64,000 nt of DNA, from positions 186,001 through 250,000 of the forward strand of contig NZ_LIRF01000008.1 of the NCBI RefSeq assembly GCF_001297705.1, in the 5' to 3' direction. Of the stretch, positions 17,965 through 26,938 are shown piece after piece. The position numbers and the translations under genes were made by a program. The notes beneath the pieces are model-generated. The model was not told the origin of the DNA and searched no databases. It worked only from the letters and a program-made list of their open reading frames with translations. How positions within the stretch are numbered: the stretch's first letter is position 1; the number at the start of each line of letters is the position of its first letter. The stretch is from Chryseobacterium sp. ERMR1:04 (GTDB taxonomy: Bacteria > Bacteroidota > Bacteroidia > Flavobacteriales > Weeksellaceae).

Positions 17965-18750
17965 TTACAACTCTATTCTAAAAAATAAATGGGTTCCGTT
18001 TTCCGTGGTAACTTCACAGTGCCCATTTTGCTCCTGCATCCTACGTTTCATATTTCGTAGTCCGTTTCCTTCAGATTTTTCATGATTGATTCCTATTCCG
18101 TTATCTGATATTTTCATCATGAATTTTTTCTCTTTTTGGATAAACGAAAGCTTCAGCTGATTAGATTCGCTGTGTTTGTAAGCATTATTCAAGGCTTCTT
18201 TTAAACATAGAAATAAATTCCGTCTTTGTTCGGTCGTAATGGTAGTTTCAAAAATGATCCCATCCTCTACTATATTCAATTGAATTTTAGTTTTCTTTAG
18301 AAAATTATAAGCATACATTTTTGAGTAATCCATAAAACTACCCAACGTGTCATTTCCGGAGTTTAAACTCCAAAGCATTTCCCTCATAGAAAGATTCATT
18401 TCCTCGGAAGTTTTTAGAAGTTCATCGATATCACTTTTTAAATCTTCATCTTCGGCTCGCTGTTTCAAGAATTCTGCTTGGAGCTTTAAAGCAGAAATCC
18501 CTGCACCGAGATCATCATGCATATCATGTGAAATTCTCTCTCGTTCTTGCTCTATGGATTTTTGTTTTTCAAGTTCTTTTTGGAGGAGCTGGTTTTGATA
18601 TTCGGATTCTTTGAGCTGGTTTTCTTTTAAATTTAATAATTGTCTTTTATTGTACATTAAAACTACAAAAATGATAAAGCAAAAAAACAACATCATTATT
18701 GAGATTGCAATAATGTAAGCTAGTTTTATATCATCTTGAATATGAGTCAT
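17965..18750 (-). CDS. Sensor histidine kinase (NarX/DesK-like, HisKA_3)
   Basis: 261 residues. One membrane helix (about 11-32), a coiled coil (about 35-70), then the dimerisation box RERISHDMHDDLGAGISAL with phospho-acceptor H78, and an HATPase domain with N box LKEALNNAYKHS and G boxes ISDNGIGI and GNGLRNMKRRM. No extracellular sensor domain is present, so signal input probably comes from the multi-pass and lipoprotein partners encoded just upstream. It overlaps the 212-residue membrane protein gene by 4 bases. Expected partner: the LuxR-type regulator at 20126-20758. Confidence 0.92.
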   Translation of the reverse strand: MTHIQDDIKLAYIIAISIMMLFFCFIIFVVLMYNKRQLLNLKENQLKESEYQNQLLQKELEKQKSIEQERERISHDMHDDLGAGISALKLQAEFLKQRAEDEDLKSDIDELLKTSEEMNLSMREMLWSLNSGNDTLGSFMDYSKMYAYNFLKKTKIQLNIVEDGIIFETTITTEQRRNLFLCLKEALNNAYKHSESNQLKLSFIQKEKKFMMKISDNGIGINHEKSEGNGLRNMKRRMQEQNGHCEVTTENGTHLFFRIEL

Positions 18751-19385
18751 AACTTTAATTTCTTTTCATATTTCATCAGTGCTACATAAAACATAATATA
18801 CATACCGATATTAATAATATTCTGTCCCACACGTAAAAATTGAAGAAATTCATTATCTTCTTTTGCAAAATAAAACATAGGAGTAACTCTAAAGAGAAAA
18901 AAGCAACTCCACATTAATAAAGCAGTAGAAATCCAAAATATAGGATCATTATTAATTTTATATTTATCGAAAAAAGATATTTTATGATAAAACCATAGTA
19001 AAGAAATTACAATATAAAATAAGGTAATAATAATACCAATTTTCTTATCAAAGTCTTCACTTAAATAGTTGGTGAATGCCAAAATATATCCTAATGAAAA
19101 AATAGTTACTAATATTAATATTTTTTTCATTATCCCTGCAAAAAGTTTAAAAAAAAAGAAAGAAAAAAAGAAAATACAAAATATAAAGTAGAGATTATAT
19201 TGTAGCCCTACTTTTATATTTGAATTAATTAAATTTCTTACAAACGAAACCCATTCATTGACTGAAGTAACTAATAGATATATAAAAAGATTATTTTGGG
19301 TAGAAAACGAATATCTTCTACCCAAAATAAATGATTTTATAAGTGGAAATAATAATACTATTTTATAAACAATTCCTATTAACAT
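18747..19385 (-). CDS. Multi-pass membrane protein in a two-component operon
   Basis: 212 residues, very hydrophobic, with about six or seven membrane helices and few charged residues between them. Family not recognised. Starts 3 bases after the lipoprotein gene and overlaps the kinase gene by 4 bases, so the stoichiometry is probably coupled. The kinase itself has only one helix, which makes this protein a candidate sensor module; that is inferred from position. Confidence 0.7.
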   Translation of the reverse strand: MLIGIVYKIVLLFPLIKSFILGRRYSFSTQNNLFIYLLVTSVNEWVSFVRNLINSNIKVGLQYNLYFIFCIFFFSFFFFKLFAGIMKKILILVTIFSLGYILAFTNYLSEDFDKKIGIIITLFYIVISLLWFYHKISFFDKYKINNDPIFWISTALLMWSCFFLFRVTPMFYFAKEDNEFLQFLRVGQNIINIGMYIMFYVALMKYEKKLKL

Positions 19386-19388
19386 TAT

Positions 19389-20120
19389 TTATGGCTTTAA
19401 ATCACCCGCATCATATCCAATATCTGTAAAACCGTTATCATATATAGCATGCACAGCAAATGAAATTTTATCAAACTTGTTTTCACTAACTTCAGTATAA
19501 TTACTACCGTCATCTTCTTTAGCCTTACAAAAGTAGATCATTAAGAAATCTAGTTTTAATATTGCATTTTTTTTGCTTTCTATATTTATGAAATATTTTT
19601 CAATATCATACATATTATAAATTACACATTCTGTAACATGATTCCCATTTATACCTATTTGTTTTACCAAAGATGATTTGTAAATATTTATTTTATCTTT
19701 TAATTTTTCATCATTTACAAAGTAATTATTACTTAGTAAAAATTTTTGATCAGAACTAATATCGGTATAGTCAGAATTATTAGAAAAAGCAATACCAATA
19801 TTTAGTTTCGACTTATTATTTTCTTGTATAAAGAAAAACTTGACTTTAGAATACTTGCTATTTTTTAATATAAGATTTTTAAATTCTTTATAATTTAATG
19901 TTATTTTTTTTTGCAAATTTGGATTTCTATTTGCAACCGAGTCAAACTTTTCTAAATATTGCTTTTCAATATTACTTGGGATTTTCTCTCTAAAAGCAGC
20001 CATAGTATCAACTGAATAACTCTTATTCTTAGTAATGACTGTTTTATTTTGCTTATTTACACAACTTAGTATCACAAAATTCAAGATTATCAATGCAGAA
20101 ATTATTTTTGAAAAATTCAT
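19389..20120 (-). CDS. Lipoprotein of unknown function in a two-component operon
   Basis: 243 residues with a lipoprotein signal (hydrophobic core then FVILSC, Cys at 20). The mature part is Lys/Asn-rich with mixed strands and helices and has no family motif that I recognise. AT content and Lys/Asn bias are higher than in neighbouring genes. Located 5 bases after the response regulator and 3 bases before the membrane protein gene. A ligand-binding or signal-modulating role for the kinase is possible but unproven. Confidence 0.65.
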   Translation of the reverse strand: MNFSKIISALIILNFVILSCVNKQNKTVITKNKSYSVDTMAAFREKIPSNIEKQYLEKFDSVANRNPNLQKKITLNYKEFKNLILKNSKYSKVKFFFIQENNKSKLNIGIAFSNNSDYTDISSDQKFLLSNNYFVNDEKLKDKINIYKSSLVKQIGINGNHVTECVIYNMYDIEKYFINIESKKNAILKLDFLMIYFCKAKEDDGSNYTEVSENKFDKISFAVHAIYDNGFTDIGYDAGDLKP

Positions 20121-20125
20121 AGTTT

Positions 20126-20758
20126 TTAGTTTTTAAAATGGTTAAATTTATTAACAGCCTCCACTTTGTTATTAACGTGAAGTTTTCTGTAGATGTTTCC
20201 GACGTGTTTTTTTACGGTGTCGATACTGATAAATTTTTTGTCGGCAATTTCTTTGTAGAGAAGACCTTGAGATAAAAGTTCTAGGATTTCTTTTTCGCGT
20301 TCGGTGAGTTCGTCTAAGCCTTTTACTTCAGAGGATTTTCTTTCAAAATGATGTAATACTTTTCGGGCAATAGAAAAGCTCATTGGTGCACCACCGTTAT
20401 AGACATCTCGAATAGAGGAAAGAATTTTATCCATACTTTCTCCTTTCACAAGATATCCCATTGCTCCCGCTTTTAAAGAACTGAAAACCTTATCGTCCTC
20501 TTCGAAACTTGTACACATGATAAATTGGGTGCTTGGCATTTCCTTATTCAGTTTTTCAATAATATCAATCCCGAGCATATCTTGCAGCTGGATATCCATC
20601 ATGACAACATCCGGAGAAATATCCGAAAGATTTTTCAATGCAGTATTCCCGTCAAAAAATTGAGCAACAACTTTCATGTCACTCTGGTAATTGATGACCT
20701 TCTTCAACGCATTGTTGTAGTTTCTTTCGTCTTCTACGATTGCTATGGAAATGCTCAT
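20126..20758 (-). CDS. Response regulator, NarL/FixJ (LuxR HTH) type
   Basis: 210 residues. Receiver domain with acidic pair E9/D10, phosphorylation site D55 in VVMMDIQLQD and the MCTSFEEDD and KAGAMGYLVKG motifs. The C-terminal LuxR helix-turn-helix is LTEREKEILELLSQGLLYKEIA then SIDTVKKHVGNIYRKL. It is first in the operon regulator-lipoprotein-membrane protein-kinase, the reverse of the common kinase-first order. It probably binds its own promoter and other targets. Confidence 0.93.
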   Translation of the reverse strand: MSISIAIVEDERNYNNALKKVINYQSDMKVVAQFFDGNTALKNLSDISPDVVMMDIQLQDMLGIDIIEKLNKEMPSTQFIMCTSFEEDDKVFSSLKAGAMGYLVKGESMDKILSSIRDVYNGGAPMSFSIARKVLHHFERKSSEVKGLDELTEREKEILELLSQGLLYKEIADKKFISIDTVKKHVGNIYRKLHVNNKVEAVNKFNHFKN

Positions 20759-20975
20759 ATTCTTTTAGTTTGAGACAAATTTCGACAGAAAACAAAGCAG
20801 AATCAATTACACCTTTGTGTAATATTAAAGTTTTGAGTCCTTGGTTATGTTTAGTTTTTAAGTTTATTAAATTTAACAAATTTTCAATACAAAAATGAAA
20901 TATTTTAAGAATATTTTTTAATAAATACTAATTACTATTGAAATTATAGCAATCTATCGATAAATTTAATGCGAA

Positions 20976-22862
20976 TTATTTTGCAAGTTGATCCAAAATT
21001 GGAGTTTTAACCGTTGAAACTTTCGTTTGCACCGTTTCGTTGAGCTGATCGAAAATAATAACTTCATTCTTTCCTTTCTTAAGCCATACACCGGGAATAT
21101 AAAGAGTCTGTTGTGGTCCTTGTTTCCAGAAACGCCCAATATTTTTTCCGTTAACAAAGATTACTCCCTTTCCCCATTTTTGCATATCAATAAATGTATC
21201 TCCGACTTCATTTAAATCAAATTCCCCTTGATAAACTGTCGGAACATCTTTTAATTTCACTTGCTTTCCTTCGTCAACAGGTTTTGCTTTAATAGTAGAT
21301 GCAAAATCATTTAAGAAAGGTAATTTAGTCATTTCCCAATTCCCGGTAATTTCGGTATCTCCTATTTTAACTGCTGAGATAATACCTTTTGTATTTTCGT
21401 TAATACGTTCACCATAATTAATTCTGCCCCAATTCTCTACCAAAATCTCCAATTTAGCATTAAAAGGAATATCAATAGGCATTGTATATTGGTTGTAATA
21501 CCTATTGAGTTCTCCTACTTTTTCTCCGTTGATGTAAATTGTTGCATAGTCACGTAAGCCTTTCAAATCTAGTATCCCTTTAATAGGCTGATTAAAGTGA
21601 CGGCGATACAAAACATATCCATGTCCCTGATTGAGTTCTTCAAAAGATTGAGGCTTGTCGCTTTTAATGATCTCTTGCCCTGCAGCATAATTAAACAGAT
21701 TATATACCTTATTTAATTGAATATCTTTTATCTCGATAACTTTTATCGGTGCAGGAATTTCCGGAAGTTTAGCTTTTGTATGTTTTGAGATAACGGCGCG
21801 TAGTGAGTCATACTTCGGTGTTCTCCAACCTGCTTCGGTGATGGGTGCATCGTAATCATATGAAGTTAAATCAGGTTGAATATCATGGTTCTTATCATAG
21901 TTTGCTCCGTTGGTAAACCCAAAATTAGTTCCGCCATGTACCATGTAATAGTTGAAAGAGACATCATTCTTTAAATATTTATTCGTTTGGCGAGCAACCG
22001 TGGTGGCATCCACTCTTGGAAATTCCTCCGCCCAGTGTCCTAACCAACCAGGATAGAATTCGGCAACCATATAGGGTCCCTGATTATTGTTATACTGATT
22101 AACGATCTTTTTCAGATTCTCAACATTATCTTCTCCATTAGCAGTGGGCAAAGCTCCTACAACACTTCCTCCTTCAAATAACCATGACCCATCAGACGTA
22201 AATAGAGGTACGCTAAATCCTGCATCTTTAAGTTGCTTGACAATTTTGGCGTTATACGTACGATGGCTTGCCAATGGAATATCTTTACGCTGTGATACAA
22301 ATGACCCGAATTCATTCTCTGCCTGAACCATAATTACAGGCCCTCCATTGGTAATTTGTAAGTCTTTTACCTGATTATATAGCTGCGTAATATATTTTTT
22401 TGTTTCGATTAGGAATTGATCATTGTCTTCACGAATTTTCAGTCCTTTAATATTTTGTAACCACCAAGGATACCCCCCAAATTCCCATTCAGCACATACA
22501 TAAGGTCCCGGTCGGATAATGACATACAATCCAACTTCTTGCGCTGTTTTTATAAATTGTTGTAAGTCTTTCTCTCCTGAAAAGTTCCATTTGCCAGGAG
22601 TTTCTTCATGGTAATTCCAGAAAACATAGGTGGTAACTGTATTTAGTCCCATTGCTTTCATCATTTGCAATCTATGCTTCCAATATTGGGAAGGAACTCT
22701 GGGATAATGAAGTTCTCCGGAATAAATGGAAAATGGCTTTCCATTCAGTAAAAAATGTCCATCTTTGATTTCAAAATTCTTATTGATTTTTTGGGAGAAA
22801 GCGGAAACAGTAGTTAGAATTAATAAGAATGTCCATACATACTTAAGCTTAGTCTTCATCAT
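20976..22862 (-). CDS. Exported beta-galactosidase, GH35
   Basis: 628 residues with a signal peptide ending near AFSQ. GH35 catalytic barrel at about 28-350: FSGELHYPRVP, TVTTYVFWNYHE, RPGPYVCAEWEFGGYP, acid/base Glu in AENEFGS (about 182) and nucleophile Glu in MVAEFYPGW (about 268). C-terminal jelly-roll domains (about 410-620) end with GVIFVNGKNIGRFW. It removes terminal beta-galactose from oligo- or polysaccharides in the periplasm or outside the cell. No SusCD pair is adjacent, so it is not part of a visible polysaccharide locus. Confidence 0.92.
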   Translation of the reverse strand: MMKTKLKYVWTFLLILTTVSAFSQKINKNFEIKDGHFLLNGKPFSIYSGELHYPRVPSQYWKHRLQMMKAMGLNTVTTYVFWNYHEETPGKWNFSGEKDLQQFIKTAQEVGLYVIIRPGPYVCAEWEFGGYPWWLQNIKGLKIREDNDQFLIETKKYITQLYNQVKDLQITNGGPVIMVQAENEFGSFVSQRKDIPLASHRTYNAKIVKQLKDAGFSVPLFTSDGSWLFEGGSVVGALPTANGEDNVENLKKIVNQYNNNQGPYMVAEFYPGWLGHWAEEFPRVDATTVARQTNKYLKNDVSFNYYMVHGGTNFGFTNGANYDKNHDIQPDLTSYDYDAPITEAGWRTPKYDSLRAVISKHTKAKLPEIPAPIKVIEIKDIQLNKVYNLFNYAAGQEIIKSDKPQSFEELNQGHGYVLYRRHFNQPIKGILDLKGLRDYATIYINGEKVGELNRYYNQYTMPIDIPFNAKLEILVENWGRINYGERINENTKGIISAVKIGDTEITGNWEMTKLPFLNDFASTIKAKPVDEGKQVKLKDVPTVYQGEFDLNEVGDTFIDMQKWGKGVIFVNGKNIGRFWKQGPQQTLYIPGVWLKKGKNEVIIFDQLNETVQTKVSTVKTPILDQLAK

Positions 22863-22879
22863 ATTACTTGTGGTTTTTA

Positions 22880-22887
22880 CAAATCTA
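22880..22887 (-). promoter_or_regulatory. Putative -7 box for the GH35 gene
   Basis: Minus strand reads TAGATTTG (TAnnTTTG) 18 bases before the ATG at 22862. No TTG at optimal upstream spacing. Confidence 0.45.
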
Positions 22888-22983
22888 CATAAAAAATGAA
22901 TAATTAATCACAGCCATATTATTTAAGTATTTATGATAATTCAATTACAGATTTACATAATCTTTGGATTTAAATAATAATTA

Positions 22984-23012
22984 TTGGTTTGTTTTTTGTT
23001 TTGTTAAATTTG
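22984..23012 (+). promoter_or_regulatory. Promoter of the small lipoprotein gene
   Basis: TTG at 22984-22986 and TAAATTTG at 23005-23012, 18 bases apart, a good fit to the Bacteroidota sigma-A consensus. The start of transcription would leave a leader of about 50 bases before ATG 23070. Confidence 0.7.
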
Positions 23013-23069
23013 CTGTAATTCATTAACTATAGACAACCTATTTTAAAATACATTAAAAAATTATATACT

Positions 23070-23504
23070 ATGAAAAAAGGACTTTTAATCACAGTTTCAT
23101 TGGTAGCTTTATCATTAGTTAGCTGCAATAAAACTGAAAGCGGAAATAAAAGCGTTATCAAATCTGACAGTTCAGAAACAACTGTTGTAGATAATAATGG
23201 GAAAATAGATTCTTCAACAGTAAGTTCATCTACTGTAGAAGTGAATGGTCAAAAAACAGAAAAGACGGATTTCGTTTATAAAGCAACAGACGGTGCTTTA
23301 GTAAAAGTAGTTTTCAAAAACGATCCGAAAGAAAGTACGGTTGCTATTACGAGCAATAAAAAAACATTCACTTTACCTAAAACAGAGACGAAAGGTGATG
23401 AAACCGTTTATAAAAAAGATGATATGACGGCTAGAGTAAAAGGAGATAGCCTTCACCTTGAGCAAGGGAATAACATTATTGAATTGAAAAGAACAAAAAT
23501 CTAA
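23070..23504 (+). CDS. Small lipoprotein of unknown function
   Basis: 144 residues with a lipoprotein signal (LSLVSC, Cys at 19). A Ser/Thr-rich linker (about 20-60) leads to a beta-rich domain with YKATDGALVKVVF, FTLPKT and VKGDSLHLEQGNNIIELKR. The C-terminal half resembles small inhibitor-like or MliC-like folds in strand pattern, but no diagnostic motif is present. Own promoter and terminator, so it is monocistronic. Confidence 0.7.
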   Translation: MKKGLLITVSLVALSLVSCNKTESGNKSVIKSDSSETTVVDNNGKIDSSTVSSSTVEVNGQKTEKTDFVYKATDGALVKVVFKNDPKESTVAITSNKKTFTLPKTETKGDETVYKKDDMTARVKGDSLHLEQGNNIIELKRTKI

Positions 23505-23510
23505 GGCATA

Positions 23511-23542
23511 AAAAAACCGTTCAGAAATCTGAACGGTTTTTT
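23511..23542. terminator. Bidirectional terminator between the lipoprotein gene and rplQ
   Basis: Fourteen-base perfect stem AAAAAACCGTTCAG / CTGAACGGTTTTTT with loop AAAT. The A and T ends make it work in both directions. It closes the long ribosomal operon on the minus strand. Confidence 0.93.
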
Positions 23543-23559
23543 ATTTATATCTGAGAATA

Positions 23560-24087
23560 TTATTCTGCAGTTTTTTCCTCTGTAGAATCAGTTGCTTCTG
23601 CCTTAGGCTCTTCAACTTTTTCTTCTACTTTAGGAGCATCAGCAACTACAGCTTCTTTCTTAGCAGTTGTTGTAGCTCTTCTACTTCTTCTAGTAGTCTT
23701 TTTCTCGTCAGCATTAGGGTTGTAAAGCTCGTTGAAATCAACTAGCTCAATAAGAGCCATGTCAGCAGCATCACCTTGTCTGAAACCAGTCTTGATGATT
23801 CTTGTGTAACCTCCGTTTCTTTCTGCGATTTTAGGAGCTACTGATCTGAAAAGTTCAGTAACTGCTTCTTTACTTTGAAGATATGAAAAAACAATTCTTC
23901 TATTGTGTGTAGTATCTTCTTTTGCCTTTGTTAAAAGAGGCTCAACATATACTCTTAAAGCTTTTGCTTTAGCTACAGTAGTGTTGATTCTCTTATGCTC
24001 AATTAGAGAACAAGCCATATTAGAAAGTAAAGCACTTCTATGAGAAGCTGTTCTTCCTAAGTGATTGAATTTTTTACCGTGTCTCAT
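23560..24087 (-). CDS. rplQ: 50S ribosomal protein L17
   Basis: 175 residues. The L17 core ([17 protein letters not shown] at the start, RNGGYTRI and DMALIELVD later) occupies about the first 115. The rest is a Lys/Glu/Ala/Thr-rich tail of about 55 residues absent from E. coli L17 (127 residues). Binds near the peptide exit tunnel. Last gene of the operon, 6 bases after rpoA. Confidence 0.97.
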   Translation of the reverse strand: MRHGKKFNHLGRTASHRSALLSNMACSLIEHKRINTTVAKAKALRVYVEPLLTKAKEDTTHNRRIVFSYLQSKEAVTELFRSVAPKIAERNGGYTRIIKTGFRQGDAADMALIELVDFNELYNPNADEKKTTRRSRRATTTAKKEAVVADAPKVEEKVEEPKAEATDSTEEKTAE

Positions 24088-24093
24088 TATTAA

Positions 24094-25089
24094 TTATTTA
24101 TCAGCGTCTAACTTATATTTTGCAACGTCGAAACCGAAGTTAAGACCTTTTGAATGCACTAATTCTTCGAGTTCTGTCAAAGATTTTTTACCAAAATTTC
24201 TGAATTTCATCAAATCAGACTTACTGTAAGAAACCAATTCTCCAAGAGTTTCTACTTCAGCCGCTTTTAGACAGTTAAGGGCTCTTACTGAAAGATCCAT
24301 ATCTGCTAATTTAGACTTAAGAAGTTGTCTTGTGTGAAGAGTTTCTTCATCGTATTGGATAGATGCTTTTACGGCTTCAGTTTCAAGCGTGATTCTCTCA
24401 TCAGAGAACAACATGAAGTGATAAATTAATATCTTAGAAGCTTCTGTTAAAGCATTTTGAGGGCTAATAGACCCGTCAGTTTCTATATCTAATACAAGTT
24501 TTTCGTAGTCTGTCTTTTGCTCTACACGATAATTTTCAATACTGTATTGTACTTTCTTAATAGGGGTAAAAATAGAGTCAATAGCAATAGTACCTACAGG
24601 TGCATTGTTTGTCTTATTTTGTTCCGATGGAACATACCCTCTACCTTTCTCTACATTGAAAGTGATTTCGAAAGTTACATCACTGTTTAGGTTACAGATC
24701 ACTAAATCTGGATTTAGAATCTCAAATCCGTTTACTGATTTACCTAAATCTCCAGCAGTAATAATCGTCTGTCCCGTAACTTTAGCAACAACCTGCTCAT
24801 TCGTCTGGTTTTCTGCTGTAGATTTTAATCTTACCTGCTTAAGGTTAAGAATAATTTCGGTAACGTCTTCGATTACTCCTGGAATAGTTGAAAATTCGTG
24901 CTCTACACCTTCTATTTTGATAGATGAAATAGCGTATCCTTCCAGAGAAGAAAGCAACACTCTTCTCAAAGCATTACCGATTGTAAGCCCGAAACCTGGT
25001 TCTAGAGGTCTAAATTCGAATTGACCTTTAAATTCATCAGAGTTAAGTAAAATTACTTTATCGGGTTTTATGAATTGTAAAATTGCCAT
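24094..25089 (-). CDS. rpoA: RNA polymerase alpha subunit
   Basis: 331 residues. N-terminal dimerisation domain with [23 protein letters not shown], linker, and C-terminal domain with [23 protein letters not shown] and [15 protein letters not shown], which contacts promoter DNA and activators. Standard alpha-operon position between rpsD and rplQ. Frame intact. Confidence 0.98.
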   Translation of the reverse strand: MAILQFIKPDKVILLNSDEFKGQFEFRPLEPGFGLTIGNALRRVLLSSLEGYAISSIKIEGVEHEFSTIPGVIEDVTEIILNLKQVRLKSTAENQTNEQVVAKVTGQTIITAGDLGKSVNGFEILNPDLVICNLNSDVTFEITFNVEKGRGYVPSEQNKTNNAPVGTIAIDSIFTPIKKVQYSIENYRVEQKTDYEKLVLDIETDGSISPQNALTEASKILIYHFMLFSDERITLETEAVKASIQYDEETLHTRQLLKSKLADMDLSVRALNCLKAAEVETLGELVSYSKSDLMKFRNFGKKSLTELEELVHSKGLNFGFDVAKYKLDADK

Positions 25090-25122
25090 ATTATTGGGTT
25101 GAGCAAAAATTTGATTAAAAAA

Positions 25123-25731
25123 TTATTTAGAGTAAAGTTCGACGATAAGTTGTTCCTTAATGTCCTCCGGAATTTGGATTCTCTCAGGAGCAGAAATGAA
25201 AGTACCTTCTTTCTTCTCATCGTTGAATTGTAACCACTCATAATTTGCTTTAGCAGCCAATGAGTCAGTAACAACCTCAAGAGACTTAGATTTTTCTCTT
25301 ACAGCGATTACATCACCAGCTTTTACTAAATAAGAAGGAATGTTAAGGATCTCACCATTCACAGTGATGTGTCTGTGAGAAGTTAACTGTCTTGCACCAG
25401 ATCTAGTTTTAGCAAAACCTAATCTGTATACAACGTTATCCAATCTTGATTCACAAAGCTGTAATAGAACTTCACCTGTTACACCTTTACTTCTGTGTGC
25501 TTTATCAAATAAGTTAGCAAACTGTCTTTCTAAAATACCGTAAGTATATTTAGCTTTTTGTTTTTCAGCTAGCTGAACTGCATATTCTGATTTTTTAGCA
25601 CCTCTTCTTTTGTTAGGACCATGTTGTCCTGGCGGTTGGTTTTTTCTCTTTTCGAAGCTTTTATCATCTCCGTAGATTGCAGCGCCAAACTTTCTAGCAA
25701 TCTTAGTTTTAGGTCCAATATATCTTGCCAT
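25123..25731 (-). CDS. rpsD: 30S ribosomal protein S4
   Basis: 202 residues: [16 protein letters not shown] at the start and the S4 domain with [16 protein letters not shown] and [13 protein letters not shown]. The N-terminal region has no cysteine cluster, so this is the zinc-free form. A primary 16S rRNA binder and, in E. coli, the repressor of this operon; whether that applies here is unknown. Confidence 0.98.
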   Translation of the reverse strand: MARYIGPKTKIARKFGAAIYGDDKSFEKRKNQPPGQHGPNKRRGAKKSEYAVQLAEKQKAKYTYGILERQFANLFDKAHRSKGVTGEVLLQLCESRLDNVVYRLGFAKTRSGARQLTSHRHITVNGEILNIPSYLVKAGDVIAVREKSKSLEVVTDSLAAKANYEWLQFNDEKKEGTFISAPERIQIPEDIKEQLIVELYSK

Positions 25732-25750
25732 AATGGGTAAATTCTAAAAA

Positions 25751-26140
25751 TTAAACTCTTCTTCTTTTCGGTGGTCTACATCCATTGTGTGGCATAGGAG
25801 TAACGTCAATAATTTCGCTAACTTCAATACCTGAATTGTGAATTGTTCTGATAGCAGATTCTCTACCTGCACCAGGACCTTTCACGTACACCTTTACTCT
25901 TCTTAGTCCAGCTTCGTGAGCTACGTTAGAGCAATTTTCAGCTGCCATTTGAGCAGCAAATGGAGTATTCTTTTTAGAACCTCTGAAACCCATTTTACCG
26001 GCAGACGCCCAAGAGATAACTTCTCCGCTTTTATTTGTTAAAGAAATGATGATGTTATTGAAAGAAGCTTGAATATGCGCTTCACCAATAGCTTCAACTT
26101 TTACTTTTCTTTTTTTAACTACTTTACTTTGTTTTGCCAT
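25751..26140 (-). CDS. rpsK: 30S ribosomal protein S11
   Basis: 129 residues. Typical [39 protein letters not shown] and the C-terminal [18 protein letters not shown]. Forms part of the 30S platform with S18 and S21. Lies between rpsM (12 bases) and rpsD. Confidence 0.98.
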   Translation of the reverse strand: MAKQSKVVKKRKVKVEAIGEAHIQASFNNIIISLTNKSGEVISWASAGKMGFRGSKKNTPFAAQMAAENCSNVAHEAGLRRVKVYVKGPGAGRESAIRTIHNSGIEVSEIIDVTPMPHNGCRPPKRRRV

Positions 26141-26152
26141 AATTCCTAACGA

Positions 26153-26530
26153 TTATTTACTTGCTTTTTTCTTGTTAGCAACTGTTTTTCTCTTTCCTTT
26201 ACGGGTTCTAGAGTTGTTTTTCGTTCTCTGGCCTCTTAAAGGTAGTCCTAGTCTGTGACGTATTCCTCGTTGGCATCCTATGTCCATCAATCTCTTGATG
26301 TTCAATTGCACTTCAGATCTAAGCTCTCCTTCTACTTTTACGTTTTCTGAGATATAGTTTCTGATTGCAGCCAAGTCATCGTCATTCCATTCGTTGACTT
26401 TCTTATCTTCGCTAATACCGGCAACTTTAAGGATTTCAGAAGAAGTACTTCTTCCAACTCCATAAATATAAGTCAAACCGATAACGCCTCTTTTGTTTTT
26501 TGGTAAATCAATACCTGCAATTCTCGCCAT
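26153..26530 (-). CDS. rpsM: 30S ribosomal protein S13
   Basis: 125 residues. [24 protein letters not shown] at the start, [21 protein letters not shown] later, and a basic tail reaching towards the P-site tRNA. 9 bases after rpmJ. Confidence 0.98.
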   Translation of the reverse strand: MARIAGIDLPKNKRGVIGLTYIYGVGRSTSSEILKVAGISEDKKVNEWNDDDLAAIRNYISENVKVEGELRSEVQLNIKRLMDIGCQRGIRHRLGLPLRGQRTKNNSRTRKGKRKTVANKKKASK

Positions 26531-26539
26531 AATTTAATA

Positions 26540-26656
26540 TTAGCCTTGTCTTTGTTTAAATTTTGGGTTCTTCTTGTTAATCACAAATAGTACACCTTTT
26601 CTGCGTACGATCTTGCAATCAGCACTTCTTTTTTTGATTGATGCTCTAACTTTCAT
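26540..26656 (-). CDS. rpmJ: 50S ribosomal protein L36
   Basis: 38 residues read from ATG 26656: starts [20 protein letters not shown] and ends [11 protein letters not shown]. Only one cysteine remains of the CxxC...C...H zinc knuckle in the zinc-binding form, so this is the zinc-independent type. Sits between infA and rpsM as in most bacteria, behind a strong hairpin (26683-26713). Confidence 0.93.
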   Translation of the reverse strand: MKVRASIKKRSADCKIVRRKGVLFVINKKNPKFKQRQG

Positions 26657-26675
26657 TTGATAGTATTTATTTTTT

Positions 26676-26720
26676 AACAATAGCCAAATGGAAACCCGAA
26701 GACTCCATTTGGCGGTTGTT
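26676..26720 (-). promoter_or_regulatory. Strong hairpin between infA and rpmJ
   Basis: Ten-base perfect stem gccaaatgga (26683-26692) / tccatttggc (26704-26713) with an 11-base loop, and a possible outer extension aacaa / ttgtt. It begins right at the infA stop. No long T run follows on the minus strand, so it is not a classic terminator. It may be a processing, attenuation or protein-binding site setting L36-S13-S11-S4-alpha-L17 levels. Confidence 0.6.
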
Positions 26721-26935
26721 TAATATCTAAAAGTAATTCTCCCTTTTGTCAAATCATAGGGAGACATTTCTAGTTTTACCTTATCACCAGGTAAAAGTTT
26801 AATATAATGCATTCTCATTTTACCAGAAATATGAGCGATAAGCATATGCCCATTTTCTAGCTCTACACGGAACTGGGCGTTCGAAAGTGCTTCCGTAATA
26901 ACGCCGTCTTGTTCAATATGTTTTTGTTTTGCCAT
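26720..26935 (-). CDS. infA: Translation initiation factor IF-1
   Basis: 71 residues, full length. OB-fold with [41 protein letters not shown] and [10 protein letters not shown]. Occupies the A site during initiation. Three bases after secY, in the spc/alpha arrangement. Confidence 0.98.
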   Translation of the reverse strand: MAKQKHIEQDGVITEALSNAQFRVELENGHMLIAHISGKMRMHYIKLLPGDKVKLEMSPYDLTKGRITFRY

Positions 26936-26938
26936 AAA

